The position numbers were made by a program, and so were the translations under genes. Source: Coprinellus micaceus (lineage: Eukaryota > Basidiomycota > Agaricomycetes > Agaricales > Psathyrellaceae). Taken from it: a stretch of DNA of 64,000 nucleotides. Positions 45,575 to 56,974 of this stretch are shown in pieces; within the stretch, counting starts at the first letter, position 1, and each line of letters starts with the position of its first letter. The notes under the pieces were generated by a model that was given only the letters and a program-made list of their open reading frames with translations, was not told the DNA's origin and did no database searches. Location: contig OX596339.1 of assembly GCA_951394405.1 (NCBI GenBank), positions 1,674,001 through 1,738,000 of the forward strand. The letters are read 5' to 3'.

Positions 45575-46158
45575 CTAGTGGTGGTGGTCATGGTGCTCCT
45601 CGCCCTGGAAGTCGAGGGTGTAGACTGTAAAGTTGACGGGAAACAGGTGATCAGCACAGCGGATACACGGGGTCTAGGCCGGACGCGACTCAACGCACCA
45701 GAACCACATTCGGTGCAGCGACCAAGCTTATCCTTCTTGAGGGTGAACCAGAGGACATCGTGCGAGTCGGCGGGGACGCCAGAGCAGCCAACAAGACGCT
45801 CGGTATCCTACAAAATGCAGTGTTATGATTGGACGAGCACTAATTAGGAGTCAGTACGCACATAGGACAGGACCTTGACGGGGTCAGCCTTGGTGCCGAG
45901 CCTGCTGGAATCCAAGGGTTGGTCATCGAAGACGCTGATCCCCTCGAGCTGACCGAGGAGTTGGAGACGCTCAAGACCGGTGGCCTGCTCGATGTCGGTG
46001 GGGACGGTGCCGGGCTTGGCTCCCTCACCGAAAAGCTGGGGTGGAGGGGGGCCTGAGGACGCGCGGGCAGTAACGGAGAAGGCGCGGGCGGGCTTGAAGG
46101 ACTGGCGGGCGACACGAGCCGCAGGGCGCGCGGCTGCTCTGAGGGCGGAGGTGAACAT
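45575..46158 (-). CDS. COX4: Cytochrome c oxidase subunit 4 (subunit Vb homolog), mitochondrial
   Basis: This is a nuclear-coded zinc-binding subunit of respiratory complex IV. Exons 45862-46158, 45699-45807 and 45575-45624 join to 151 residues. The N-terminus MFTSALRAAARPAARVARQS is a clear mitochondrial presequence. The core has QATGLERLQLLGQLEG. The zinc site is formed by ERLVGCSG, then RCTECGSVYTLDFQG with its CxxC. The tail is acidic and His-rich (EEHHDHHH), as in other fungal copies. Intron 2 splits the codon after TECGS. The gene lies 180 bp downstream of the isochorismatase-fold gene on the same strand. Confidence 0.95.
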
Positions 46159-46338
46159 TTTGGACGACGAGGACGGGGAAAGAAACGTTGAGGACGATGG
46201 CCAGGACGTTGGCCAGGAAATCACACGGCGCGTGACAAAAGTGTGACAGGCTCCCGCACAGTTCCGAGTGATGCGATATCAATTCCCAATGAACGCCCAA
46301 AACCCAGCGACAGATGCCCAAAATATAACACAAATATT

Positions 46339-46959
46339 CTACCTATCTGCAAAGAGATCAGGGAGGTCCTTTATCTCGAAGATGTGCACCCCGGCTTCCT
46401 CCAGCTCTGCCTCGATTTCTGCCTCGATGGCCGCCGCCTTCGTCACCCCGCCCCCGTGAAGCACCTCGATGCGGTTGAACGTGGCATGCGCCTCGCGCAG
46501 CAGAATCACTTCGTTTCCCCGACCCAGTGCCGCAGAGCACGTCGCGCGCACTGAGAAATCCGTCTGGAATCCAACGACCACGATCTCTGCCTCCGTCGAC
46601 ACCCAGCTCCCGAGCGTTGTCCCTGCGAACGCGTTGTTCTTGCGCTTGTCGATCACGACCTCACCCGGAAGAGGTTCGAAGATGAGTTCCCACCCAGGCG
46701 TGTCTGGTTCGTCTGGCTCGCCTGGGTCTCCAATATTCCGCACATGGATGATGAGGGGTGGATTGGGTTCCGCGGCCCGTGCGTATTCGAGGACCTGCTT
46801 GAGGTTGGGATAGACGATGTTGGCAGCAGGGACTCCGATAGGTTCGTCTTCGAGCATTAACTTTTGCATGTCCAACATCAACAGGATGTGCTTGTGTTTG
46901 TGATTTGGAACCATCCCCTGAGGCGTCGTTGAGGGAGAAGGACTTGATGAGCTGGCCAT
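46339..46959 (-). CDS. Isochorismatase-fold (cysteine hydrolase family) protein
   Basis: This is an intronless 206-residue protein with the alpha/beta fold of isochorismatase and nicotinamidase enzymes. The acidic catalytic position is in LLMLDMQKLM and the Lys in VVIDKRKNNAF. The segment that normally carries the nucleophile (T-D-x-C-V) reads GFQTDFSVRATCSAALGRG, with Ser at the Cys position and another Cys four residues later. Family enzymes hydrolyse C-N or ether bonds of small molecules; with Ser at this site the activity is uncertain. No targeting signal is seen. The start could be the ATG at 46959 or the internal MVPNHKHKH. Confidence 0.82.
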   Translation of the reverse strand: MASSSSPSPSTTPQGMVPNHKHKHILLMLDMQKLMLEDEPIGVPAANIVYPNLKQVLEYARAAEPNPPLIIHVRNIGDPGEPDEPDTPGWELIFEPLPGEVVIDKRKNNAFAGTTLGSWVSTEAEIVVVGFQTDFSVRATCSAALGRGNEVILLREAHATFNRIEVLHGGGVTKAAAIEAEIEAELEEAGVHIFEIKDLPDLFADR

Positions 46960-47866
46960 GTCCGCCGAAGTCGCCGTCGTCTTGGTAGTCGTGGTTAGGG
47001 GGAGCCGGGGAAGAGAGGGGCTGACGTGCGACCTCGATAGTGATGCTATTTTCGAAGAGCCAGCTAAGTAATTCGCGACGGCTGAAGAAGGAAGCTCACG
47101 AACGAGGATGCGGACGACGCGAGAGACGACGACGCAGCCGCGGCAACAGCAGCACTAGCAGCAAGCGTTGTCGACGATGTCGAGGAGTATATGGTCATTA
47201 TATAGACCGCGGTCTAACGAGCAGCGGAAACGCTGGCCAAAGTGACGCCCCTCGCCCACGGAAGCTCATAGAAAACCGTAAATGGGATGATGTCATGCTG
47301 CTATGATGTCACCATCTCCAGCTGATCTATCGAATGCGAAGCTATTATCGATAGGTACGCCGGGGAAGAAAGGCTTGGTTCGGTTCCATACCCAGGGACC
47401 CGGCGGCCCTCCAAGTCTGTCGTCTGGACGAGACTCGTGTACTCATGTACTTATGAGTTGCCGATGCGGCCAGCGATCAAGGGGACGATGAAGCTTGATC
47501 CACGATGCAAATAATTCGAGGACAAATGAGAAGCTCTTACCAGTATTTTCTCAAATGTCTCTTTTCGAGTCCGAGTCGATATATGCAGGTTACTGGCCAT
47601 CGTTAGATGTCCCATCCCACTTGAAGACGGCCACCGAAATAAGCGCCCATCAGCGCTCGTCGTCAAGAGACGGCTGCCGCCGAGAATGTTGGGTCCTCAC
47701 CATGTGGGCTCAACTAAAATTTCGAAGAGCACTGACAACGTTTCCAGCCTTGGCACGCCCAACCACTCAAGCACAAGATCATACTGCGTGGATGTGAAAC
47801 AGAACCATAACTGGACGATGTCATTCCCAAACCGTGCATACTAGTCGAGTCGCAATTTTCCGTTAC
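46960..47866. other. Intergenic, 0.9 kb
   Basis: This is the promoter of the isochorismatase-fold gene and the 3' flank of the sugar transporter. No gene is seen. Confidence 0.35.
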
Positions 47867-50800
47867 CTACGCCGCCACCTTTTCATCGTCACTCGCCTTC
47901 TCCTCGTCCACCTTCTTCTCAGCGAGGTGGTCATCAAACAATCCCAAGCGACGAAGAATCACGTCTTGGCGCTCCTGGTCAGCAGCGGCAAGACCCTCAC
48001 TCGCACCAAACACATCGTCCATTTCTTCGAGGGTGAGGCCTATCCGGGTCAATCAGCATCTAAGTTTAATATCGAGCATGTGTCGATGCACGCACCCTTG
48101 GTCTCTGGGACGAAGAACCAGATGAAAAGACCTCCCGCAAGCGAGAAGCTGCCAAAGAAGATAAAAGTGCCGTAGCTGATATGTTCAAGCATAGAGGGGG
48201 TCACCTGTAAACGAATGTCAGAAGCCAGGAATTGGGTACACCGTGATGATAGGCTCACCTGACCGACTGGAACAAGTACGATGCGACGTTAGTGCAGGCA
48301 CCTTTATCGATGACAAAACGCACCAATGAAATTGTTCATCTACGGACGCATGTCAGTGACCCCAACCCTCGGTCCGAAACACAAGACCACGCACCCAGTT
48401 GCTCGACGCAGCAATCGACAATCCCTTGCCACGAATGCTAAGTGGCCAGATCTATGTACACAAGTACGTCACGTCAGCTACGCTCTTCATTTAATTCAAG
48501 TCGCGTTTGGACGCACCTCAGCCACGAGAATCCACGCACAGGGTCCTTCCCGCGAAGCTCATATCAGCCACACACTTCAAACGTCAGGCCCGGATCTACG
48601 TACCCCAACTATATCCGAATCCGATCGTAAAGAGCCATACGAGGACGCAGGCAGCCCACCCGGCGGCGGCGTGCTGAGCCCAGCTGTCGCGGTAGAGGCC
48701 CGTGAGGATGGCGACAATGAAGTGGCACGCGGCCATGAGGAAGGCACCGGAGATGAGAACGGGCTTGCGGCCGAGCTGGTCAACCCAGATAATTGCGGGG
48801 ATGGTGGCGACGAACATCCTGCGACATCGTTAGTGGATCGTTTGTGACGGACGATGTGCGGAGAGCGTACACAATGCCCACTACACCAGTCGCGAGCAGC
48901 GAGATCGAATTGCCCGTGAGACCGAGCTGCTGGAAGATACTCGGCGCATAGTACAGGATGGCGTTGATCCCGGCTGTGAGTGACAAGCAATAGAAGAGAA
49001 GAGAGGAGTACGATCAGCGGACGGGCCTAAGCCTGTGAGGAAGGCGGGCGAACTTACTCCATTGCTGGAAAAACATGGTGCTAGAATCCAGACAAGGCGA
49101 TAAGATGCGATTAGAAGCGAAGATGCAAATGAATAGAGAAGGCTCGACTTACAGAGAGCCGGTTGCGACGCGATAGAGAAGGGCTGCGGAGGAGAAACGA
49201 AGATACGGTTCAATCGGAGGACGCATTGCGGGAGAGGAGGGGAAATACGTACTCTTGCTGGTGAGGAGACTGAGGTACTCGTAAAACCCAAGCTTGAAGC
49301 CCGAAAGGAAGCTATCATCCTGGTATTGGGGGAATTTCAACTCGCTCGTCTCCTTCTCAAAGAGATACTGCGCCTTAATCTCCAAAAACTCAATCTTCAC
49401 CAACTCCGAGTCTTGTGGGAGGTTCCTCATCCTGGCCAACACCTCTATTGCCTCCTCGTCGCGTCCTTGGTTGACGAGCCACCTAGGGCTGAAGGGCATG
49501 AAGAGGATACCAATACCGAGGATGACGGCAGGGACGAGTTGGAGAGCGAGCGGGATACGCCAGGCGGCTTCGTGCTGGCCCTCACCGGTGCCCCCAATGT
49601 AGTTGGTGCCATAGTCGATCCAGAAAGAGATCATGATGCCGAATGTGATCGCGAGTTGCTGCAGACCGACGAGCGAGCCTCGAACTTCGGGAGGTGCGAT
49701 CTCGGCGTTGTACAGTGGGACGGCCATACTCAGCGAACCGACACCAAGACCAGTCACGAAGCGACCTGAAATACAAATGCCATGTGAGTATATGCACGCC
49801 CCAGTACCCATGCCGTGGAACGATTCCCAAAGCGTGTCCAGACCGCGCAGGGTATATAAACCAGACGCGCGTGTGGCCCATGACCACTTGGGAGGATGTG
49901 AACACGCGACTCACCTCCGAAGATCGACGGCGGCTTAAAGGCGGCGGTCTGGACGATAACTCCAATAACGAAGACGACGACAGCTATACATTGTACGGTG
50001 CAATTCCGACGATCGAAGCCAGAGAAGACTTTCGTTAGCCTTTGTTTTTCCGCGAGGAGAGGGGCCACGTACCCAAGACGATTGTGTATTTCCGGGAGAG
50101 CTTATCAGCGAGATAGCCTGCATAGGAGAGCGAGATTTATGAGTGAGCCGTCGCCGAAAGGTGGGGCTGGGGATGAGGAGGTGCGGCAGGAAGACGACGG
50201 CACACAGAAAGGCGGGGGACTCTATATACGCCCCAGAGAGTAGGCGCCAGCATGATCCCTCCCCTGCCCCCCAAGCAATTCTACCAAGGGGGTGCTGAGG
50301 GGCCAAATGATGGATGATAAACGCATCCGTTCCATCAACCAGGTAAGCGCGCGTCATCCCTGCCCCGCCGCATTGGAAAATGGTTGGGAGGGCGCGGGGT
50401 ACAGTGAATCCAACCTTTTACTCCTGCCCGCGCGGTGCATGTGACAAGGGGGCGCGAAGGCAAGAGTGAATCGGGGACAGCGACAACGATGATAGAAGGG
50501 ATCGAAGACGAGAAGGAAGGACATACCAGTCATAAGCACACCAGCCCAAGCACCAAGTTCGAGGATAGCGACGAGCCACCCTTTCTTTCCAGCGTCGTCG
50601 ACGGCGTCCCCCATGCGGACGTCGAAGGAGTGCATAGCGAGGACACCAGAGAAGACACCCTATAATCGTCGAACGATAAGCCGTCACGTCGAAGGAAGAT
50701 ATGGAGCACCAACCTGGTTGTATCCTAAAATGTTGATGTGAGGTTGAAAAGCGCAACGGCGAGGTCAGGAAGCCGACGTACCATAGAGCCTATGAACCAA

Positions 50801-50989
50801 GCACGAAAGTCGTTAGAACACAACCCATACAGTACCGACGACAGACACAGGCACCACTCACAAACCACCAAGCGAAGCAAAGATCGCGATGAGGAACACC
50901 CTCCTATTATGCACCAACCCATGCCACCCACTCGCACCCTGCAGCGTCTTCCGCCTACTCGTCGTAAGCGCAACGACACCTCCAGCCAT
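47867..50989 (-). CDS. MFS sugar transporter
   Basis: This is a twelve-helix sugar:proton symporter-type protein of the plasma membrane. The start at 50989 gives [20 protein letters not shown], then helix 1 ([19 protein letters not shown]). The conserved GYNQGVFSG motif is assembled across two tiny exons (50782-50789 and 50714-50724). Further family marks are [13 protein letters not shown] (loop 2-3), [21 protein letters not shown] and [47 protein letters not shown] and [13 protein letters not shown]. The acidic tail ([18 protein letters not shown]) is cytoplasmic. Many introns are present (more than ten). By motif it fits the fungal hexose/xylose/quinate group; the substrate cannot be fixed from sequence. 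A TATA box lies about 190 nt upstream. Confidence 0.9.
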
Positions 50990-52114
50990 CTCAGTAGTAT
51001 CCGACGTTCAAGGGAATTCAATCAACAAAGAAAGTGGGACCCAAGCGTCGGCTTCAGAGAACAGTGGGGGTCGATCGAAGGAAGCTGGTTCGTAAGGGCT
51101 AGAAGCCGAGAGCGAAGGGGGTGGAGAGGAGTGGTTCCAAAAAAACCACAAAGAAGGAGCCTCTTCGTTCAGCTCCCGTTTATAAAGGCTTCCCCCCATA
51201 GCGGAGTCACACACACTTCTCTAGGAGCTCAACCCATGTCCAGCCAACGATCCTTCCCCAGCTCCGGCTAGACAGCCGCTTCGCTTCTCCACAAAAGCAT
51301 GATGTGGGTGGGTCTCGCGGAGACACAAAGGGTTACACCTGTACCCGGAAGGCCCGTTCCCGGGGTTGATTGAGTGGAAAAGACCTTTTTGCGAGTACGC
51401 GACGTTCCGAGGATTCGCCAAGAGAGTGGGGAGGTGGGGTTGGGGGAGTCGTCCTCTGTCGTCCGTCCTTCTTTCACCTCGAGGGCTCCCAGGTATGACG
51501 GTTAGAGCGGGCCGCTTGAAATATACCGGGGCCCTGAGGTCGAGATTGGGATTGGGAAGAAGGGAGTTGAGGGAGGATGTTATCAAGGGCTAGGGATGAT
51601 TGACCAGAGAACAACCACCTTTCTGTCAGGTTATTGGGGCAACTCCAGGTCAGGCAGTAGCCGCTTGCTGCCTTTGTTATGTTCAGGTGAAGCGCAACGG
51701 CAGCATCATAGGGCATGATAGGAGGTTCTTAGTAGAAAACATGATCCCATGATGAGGGAACCACATCGAAGCACATGCATCATTGCAATGCTCCCACATA
51801 CAATCACCACGCGAAGCCCGGATTGCAAATTTAAGTTGCCGTGGTCTGTCGCAACGCTTCAGTGAGGGTAACGAACGGACGTGTCATTAGAAAAGGGATG
51901 AAGTTACTGGATGCGCAACTACTCCAAACAGGGGATGGTGGGGCATGAGCATCTCGGAAACATAGAAAGAGTGTAGCGGAGCAGTGCTAGCGAAAGTCTA
52001 TGACCTGATTAAAATAATTAGATAATAGAATCCAGTGAAATGTCCAAGAGCGATGCAAACATGAACGCAGTGGGAGCAACGTAAGGTCGTCCGAGGGGGT
52101 CAAATGGCAGCCGT
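50990..52114. other. Intergenic, 1.1 kb
   Basis: This is the promoter of the sugar transporter and the 3' flank of the Kre9/KNH-like gene. A frame at 51366-51593 (+) and its antisense are motif-free, and I see no gene. Confidence 0.35.
51178..51186 (-). promoter_or_regulatory. TATA box upstream of the sugar transporter
   Basis: TTTATAAAC on the minus strand lies about 190 nt upstream of the transporter ATG. Confidence 0.4.
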
Positions 52115-53005
52115 TTAGAGGAGGGCAGCGACGGCGGCGACACCAGCGAAGGCGAGGGCACCGACAGAGCTTGCCTTGATGGCACCGTTGCCAGCAGCCG
52201 AGGTGGTGGCAGCCGAGGTAGTGCCAGTGGAGGTGCCTGTGGTGGCCCGGCTGGTAGTGCCAGTGCTAGCGCGGGAGGTGGTGCCAGCGGCGGAAGTAGT
52301 ACCAGTGGTAGTACCGGCGGGGGCGGTCGTGCTACCGGTGCCAGCAGTGGTGGAGCTAGAAGCATGGATGAGTCCGAGTCGTTCGCATTGGTGTAACTGC
52401 GGGCTTACCCAGTGCCAGCAGAGGTGGAGGAGCTCTGGCCCACACAGCTGGTGTCGCCTTGGAAAGATGATTAGACCACAAGAAACGGCTGATGGAAATC
52501 ATGCTTACTGCTCGACTGGATGGAAATGGTACCGGACTGGCCGACGGCACCGACGGAGTCGCGAACCTGGAGGAAAATGCTTGTGCCAGCGGCGAGGTTG
52601 GCGGTCCAGGTCAGGGAGTTGCCATCCTGCCTGCCAAAGTCGACGAGAGCGGCGGCGCCAGGCTGGTTACCGGGGAGGATGCTGCAGGCGGCGTCAGTTG
52701 ACCGAATGCATGGATAAGGATTGTGGGGCTTACCTCTGTTGAACACGAACGATACCGGAGACGAGGATAAGCAGGGGGCTTTGAACAGGCTCGAGATGGA
52801 CGCACCAGGAAGTAGGGGCCGGTTCCTCCAGTCCAGGCGAGCTGAGCGGGTTGGCATACGACGACGCTAGCACTTGGGGGACGTCAGTAGGGGGCGACAC
52901 GACGATGAAGGTGCCAGCTCACGGGGTGTTGATGGTGAGGGCCTGTCCAAGGGCGCCGGCGACGACGGCGAGGAGGGTAACGGCTGCGGCGAGACGAGAG
53001 AACAT
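52115..53005 (-). CDS. GPI-type Ser/Thr-rich wall protein, Kre9/KNH-like
   Basis: The signal peptide is MFSRLAAAVTLLAVVAGALG. A ~100-residue beta-rich domain follows (ASVVVCQPAQLAWTGGTGPY, then ILPGNQPGAAALVDFG, LTWTANLAAGTSIFLQVRDS), typical of Kre9/KNH-type secreted proteins of basidiomycetes. Then comes a Ser/Thr/Gly-rich stalk and a hydrophobic C-terminus (VGALAFAGVAAVAALL) expected of a GPI signal. The exons are 52923-53005, 52806-52872, 52734-52735, 52509-52681, 52409-52457 and 52115-52355. They sum to 615 nt (204 residues) only if the 2-nt exon AG is included; it forms the Ser codon of the expected FLSILPG. The protein probably sits at the cell wall as an O-glycosylated surface protein. 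Confidence 0.83.
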
Positions 53006-53101
53006 GGCTGGGAGTGGTGGTAAGAAAGGAAAGGGATGAATACAACAGGGAAGGGGAATATGGAAGAAGGAGAGTCCTGACAGCAAATATTCACGTCGCC
53101 C

Positions 53102-53108
53102 GTTTATA
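53102..53108 (-). promoter_or_regulatory. TATA box of the Kre9/KNH-like gene
   Basis: TATAAAC on the minus strand lies about 100 nt upstream of the ATG at 53005. Confidence 0.5.
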
Positions 53109-54601
53109 ACTCACACGCCTCGCCCGACCCCCCGGCTCTCGCATCATTTATGTTCCTCGCGCTCTCCATTTCCGTTTTCCCTCGTATGTCTGATATGATC
53201 GTCCATTCTCTCTAGCTTTTTACACTCGCGATCGCAACACAGCATCCTCGTCGTTCCAGCCTCTATCGTACCCCAGTCCGATGCAGAGGGGGCCCTGGAG
53301 CCTCCCGCCCTGCGCAGCAACCGCTCCACTGCAATCTCACGCATGCTTCCTTGCATGGGACCGCTTGCGTCACACATTTGGCCAAGCAGGGCCAAGGCTC
53401 CCTGCTTTCCAGTCCTTTCCAAAGTTATCGTCGCGTAAGGTTATTACAGGACCGCAGCAGGTCGGACGAACCCCCTCGCGGCCACCCCTTACCGTCGTTG
53501 CTGGATAACCACTCATGAGCGCCTATTTGCATCGGGGACGCCGAGCCCGCATGCTGCGGCGGAAGCGGTGAGAGTCCCCCGATGTGCACCGCTTCTAGAT
53601 GGGTTGGCCGGACGATGATGGCCATCGCGGCTCCTTGGTCCTGGTGCTATGGTCACCGACCAAGTTTAGATACCTTGGTTTAGCAACGAAGGAAGGTCCC
53701 GACAGTCGCGCTATTCCAATAGTGGCTCCCAATGCATGTCTTGTCTGGTTGGACCCGAACGTACTTTGACAGCTGAGTTCTGCCCTTCACAATCTTGAAC
53801 GGCGTTTTCTATTCGCCTTGCTGCATGAATTCATATCGCCGGAGTCCCGTCGTGGTACCATTGAACGCGGACGAAGCGTGGAGGGTCATGGCAAAGGGCA
53901 GGTAAACACCCCTGGTCTTCGGGCTCGTTGCAACCGGTGTAGTCGGATTGTCTGGATCTAAAAGTAACGGCGAGGGTCCTCAAAAAAGAAACGCGGTTGT
54001 TGAACGGGAAGGGTAACCAGGAAGGATTGTATTCAAAACACGCCCTACAATTCAACGCTGGTTATCTGTGGACAGGTGGTATACATACCGCCGGTGCAGC
54101 GACATGGGCGCCGCCGTGCGGGAAGATAAGAGCTCCAGACCCAACCCGCAAATGACTCCATTGACTGGCAGCCCATGCAGCCCAAGCGCGCTAGCGAGAC
54201 TAGCGCAGACAGCAGGGTCTTCATGTGTGACAACACCAAGCAAATCGCGCGAGACTCGGGCGAGAGGTAGATTGGAGTTCGCAAGAGGTCGTCAAGAAAA
54301 CATCGACCGGAGGCGATTGTCGAGAACTAGAAAGAAGATATAGGGGTACCAACGGGGTGATACCCCGCGTTCGCAAATGAGACAGTTTCCCTGAGCTCAT
54401 CTGAGGGCATGGCGAAGAGACAAGGATAACAAACGGACAGAGCAGAGTCAGGGGCGAGCTGAGGCGGGAAAAGCCGTGATGCGTCTGCGGCATGCAATGC
54501 CGGATCGATGGGATCAGTCAGGCCTCGTGTGGCGGTGCTGCTGTGTCGGCGCTGATCCCCTTTCGACCCGTTGCGGTGCTTGACAGGTGCACAGACGGCG
54601 C

Positions 54602-54610
54602 TATTATAAG
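54602..54610 (+). promoter_or_regulatory. TATA box of the metacaspase gene
   Basis: TATTATAAG lies about 105-113 nt upstream of the ATG, followed by a C/T-rich stretch (54630-54665) of the kind found around fungal transcription starts. Confidence 0.45.
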
Positions 54611-54714
54611 AGCCCACATCTCTGCGCAAACCACCTCCATCTCTTTCTCTTCCTACCCTCACTACCCTTCAGTAACCCAACACACAGAATATACCTCACA
54701 GAGCAGAGGACACC

Positions 54715-56550
54715 ATGTGGAACAATAACAACAATCAGCAAGCGCCCAGCTTCCCAGGAGCCCCATCGTGCGTGGTTCTCGTGCCTGATATAGGTCCGAG
54801 CGCTAAATTATCGTCTTTTGGGCTGGTATTCAGATTCCCTAGCTTCCCGAGCCCGTAAGGATTGAATATCTGGCAGAAGGGGACGAAAACCGTGCTGATT
54901 GTGGCGTTATTGCAGTGGCGGCTTCGCTCCTCCCCCAGGACCTCCTCCATCGCAAGGCGGATATGCGCCCAGCTACTCTCCAGGGTACGGAGCTCCTCCA
55001 GGGTACGATCTCTATTCGCAGAGCTATTAACGCGATTTGCTGACGTCTATATTGAAGATACGGCCCACCTCCTGGTCCTCCGCCCAGGTATGTTTGCCGA
55101 ACGAGATTCATACCTCCATCCAATCTAACTGCATGGAACCCAGCTTCGGCTTTCCCAACGCCCAACCAGGGTTCGTCCAACTACTGCTTTACCTGCCCGT
55201 ATCCTATCGATCTCTAATACTCTCTCGAATTACAGAGGATACGGCCCTCCTTCTGGCCCCCCACCTGGTCCAGCTACGCGCGGTTACCCCGGCGCTTCTT
55301 ACCACAACAGCCAGGCCGCTCACGCCCCTCCTCCCGGACCCCCTCCTGGCCAGGGCGGTTACGGGGGTTATGGTCAAGGCCCCCCTCGCCCCCCTCCTCA
55401 GCACCACCAAGGCGGGTACCAGCCCAGCTACGGCCCCCCGCCCAGGCCCCCCACTGGGGTGCAGAACTACGGCCCTCACATGCAGGATGCCAACCATCGC
55501 GACGTCCAGCCCCACTTTGCCTACTCGCAGTGTAATGGGAGGAAGAAGGCGCTCTTGATTGGGATCAACTACTTTGGGCAGAACGGGGAGTTGAGGGGGT
55601 GTATCAACGATGTACAGAATATCAAGAAATTCTTGGTTTGTGAGTTGCTTCACGTCTCAATCGTAGTGTGGGATGGATTTTGATGACGATCTGGGATCAA
55701 AGCCCAGTGGAAATACAAGGAAAGCGATATGGTCATCCTCACTGACGATGCGACCAACTCTCGCATGCAGCCGACTACTGCGAACATCGTGCGTCCCCTC
55801 ATCGCACCCTTCCTCCTTGTAATTGATCAGAACCTTGTCGAATAGATCGCCGCGATGCAATGGCTCGTCAGAGACGCCAACCCCAACGATGCCCTCTTCT
55901 TCCACTACTCCGGACACGGTGGCCAGACCAAGGACGTGGACGGCGACGAAGGCGACGGCTACGACGAGGTCATCTACCCCGTCGATTTCGAGTCGTCCGG
56001 ACACATCGTCGACGACACGATGCACGACATCATGGTCAAGCCCCTCCCCGAGGGCTGCCGCCTCACCGCCATCTTCGACTCGTGCCACTCCGGCTCCGCC
56101 CTCGACCTCCCCTACATCTACTCCACCGAGGGCAAAATCAAGGAACCCAACCTCGCTGCGGAGGCCGGGCAAGGGCTGCTCTCCGCTGTGGGCGCCTACG
56201 CTAGGGGCGATATGGGAGGGGTGTTTAAGAGCGCGATGGGGATCATCAAGACGGCGGGTGGGGGCCAGAAGAAGGCGGATAAGATCTCGAAAGCAACGAG
56301 GACGAGTCCGGCGGATGTCATCTCGTTCAGTGGATGTAAGGATTCGCAGACGAGCGCGGACGCGCAAGAGGCGGGGCAGGCGACGGGCGCGATGAGTTAT
56401 GCGTTCGTCACTGCTTTGTCGACGAAGCATGAGCAGAGCTACCAGGAGTTGTTGAACAATGTCCGGGAGATCCTCAGGTCAAAGTACAGCCAGAAGCCGC
56501 AGTTGTCGAGTTCGCACCCGATGAGCACTGAGATTATGTTCATCTGTTAG
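54715..56550 (+). CDS. MCA1: Metacaspase (clan CD cysteine protease)
   Basis: This is an Arg/Lys-specific protease of the type I metacaspase family, linked to stress response, protein quality control and cell death. The prodomain is spread over several short exons (54715 to about 55480). It is rich in Pro, Gly, Tyr and Gln ([18 protein letters not shown], then GPPPGP and GYGGYG repeats), as in yeast Mca1. The p20-like domain begins [20 protein letters not shown]. The catalytic His is in HYSGHGGQ (near 55905-55930) and the catalytic Cys in [11 protein letters not shown] (near 56075-56105). The calcium-binding acidic stretch [12 protein letters not shown] is present. The p10-like part contains [16 protein letters not shown] and [11 protein letters not shown]. 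The protein ends at 56550. No zinc finger is seen in the prodomain. Confidence 0.93.
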
Positions 56551-56974
56551 AAGGGGAGGCACGATGGGGGCCCTGGCTGAATCATAAAGTCCTAGCTGCG
56601 TAGCACCTCTATGTATTGTATACGGCATGTTTTGTAAACCAAACGTTTGGCGAATCCAAAGGACATTCACGAATGCTTCGACCGACTTGTCGAATCCCTC
56701 AAAAAGCAAGCCATTCGGCCGTGACGTGAACGCAGCATGCTTCACGAGTGTTCTCAGAGCTCGACTCAATTTACGGATGGCGAAGAGAGAAACCAAGGCG
56801 CTTATAAGTTCAAGCAAGGAGTTCATTTGCAGATACATGTTTTGAATTGCAATGATTCTAAGTGTGAAGGCATACAGCCGTGATGGAAGATGTAAGGAGT
56901 GAGCTCTGTGCGATTTTGAGGGTATGCTACGACCAATGGATCGAGAGAGAGATGAAACCAACGTTCTAGACCAC
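56551..56974. other. Convergent 3' flanks of metacaspase and cellobiohydrolase A
   Basis: This ~420 bp is AT-richer than the coding DNA, and no gene is seen. Confidence 0.35.

Larger units (their letters stand above)
53006..54714. other. 1.7 kb divergent intergenic region
   Basis: This lies between the starts of the wall protein (-) and the metacaspase (+). Apart from the two TATA boxes, I see no gene, tRNA or repeat. Confidence 0.4.
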
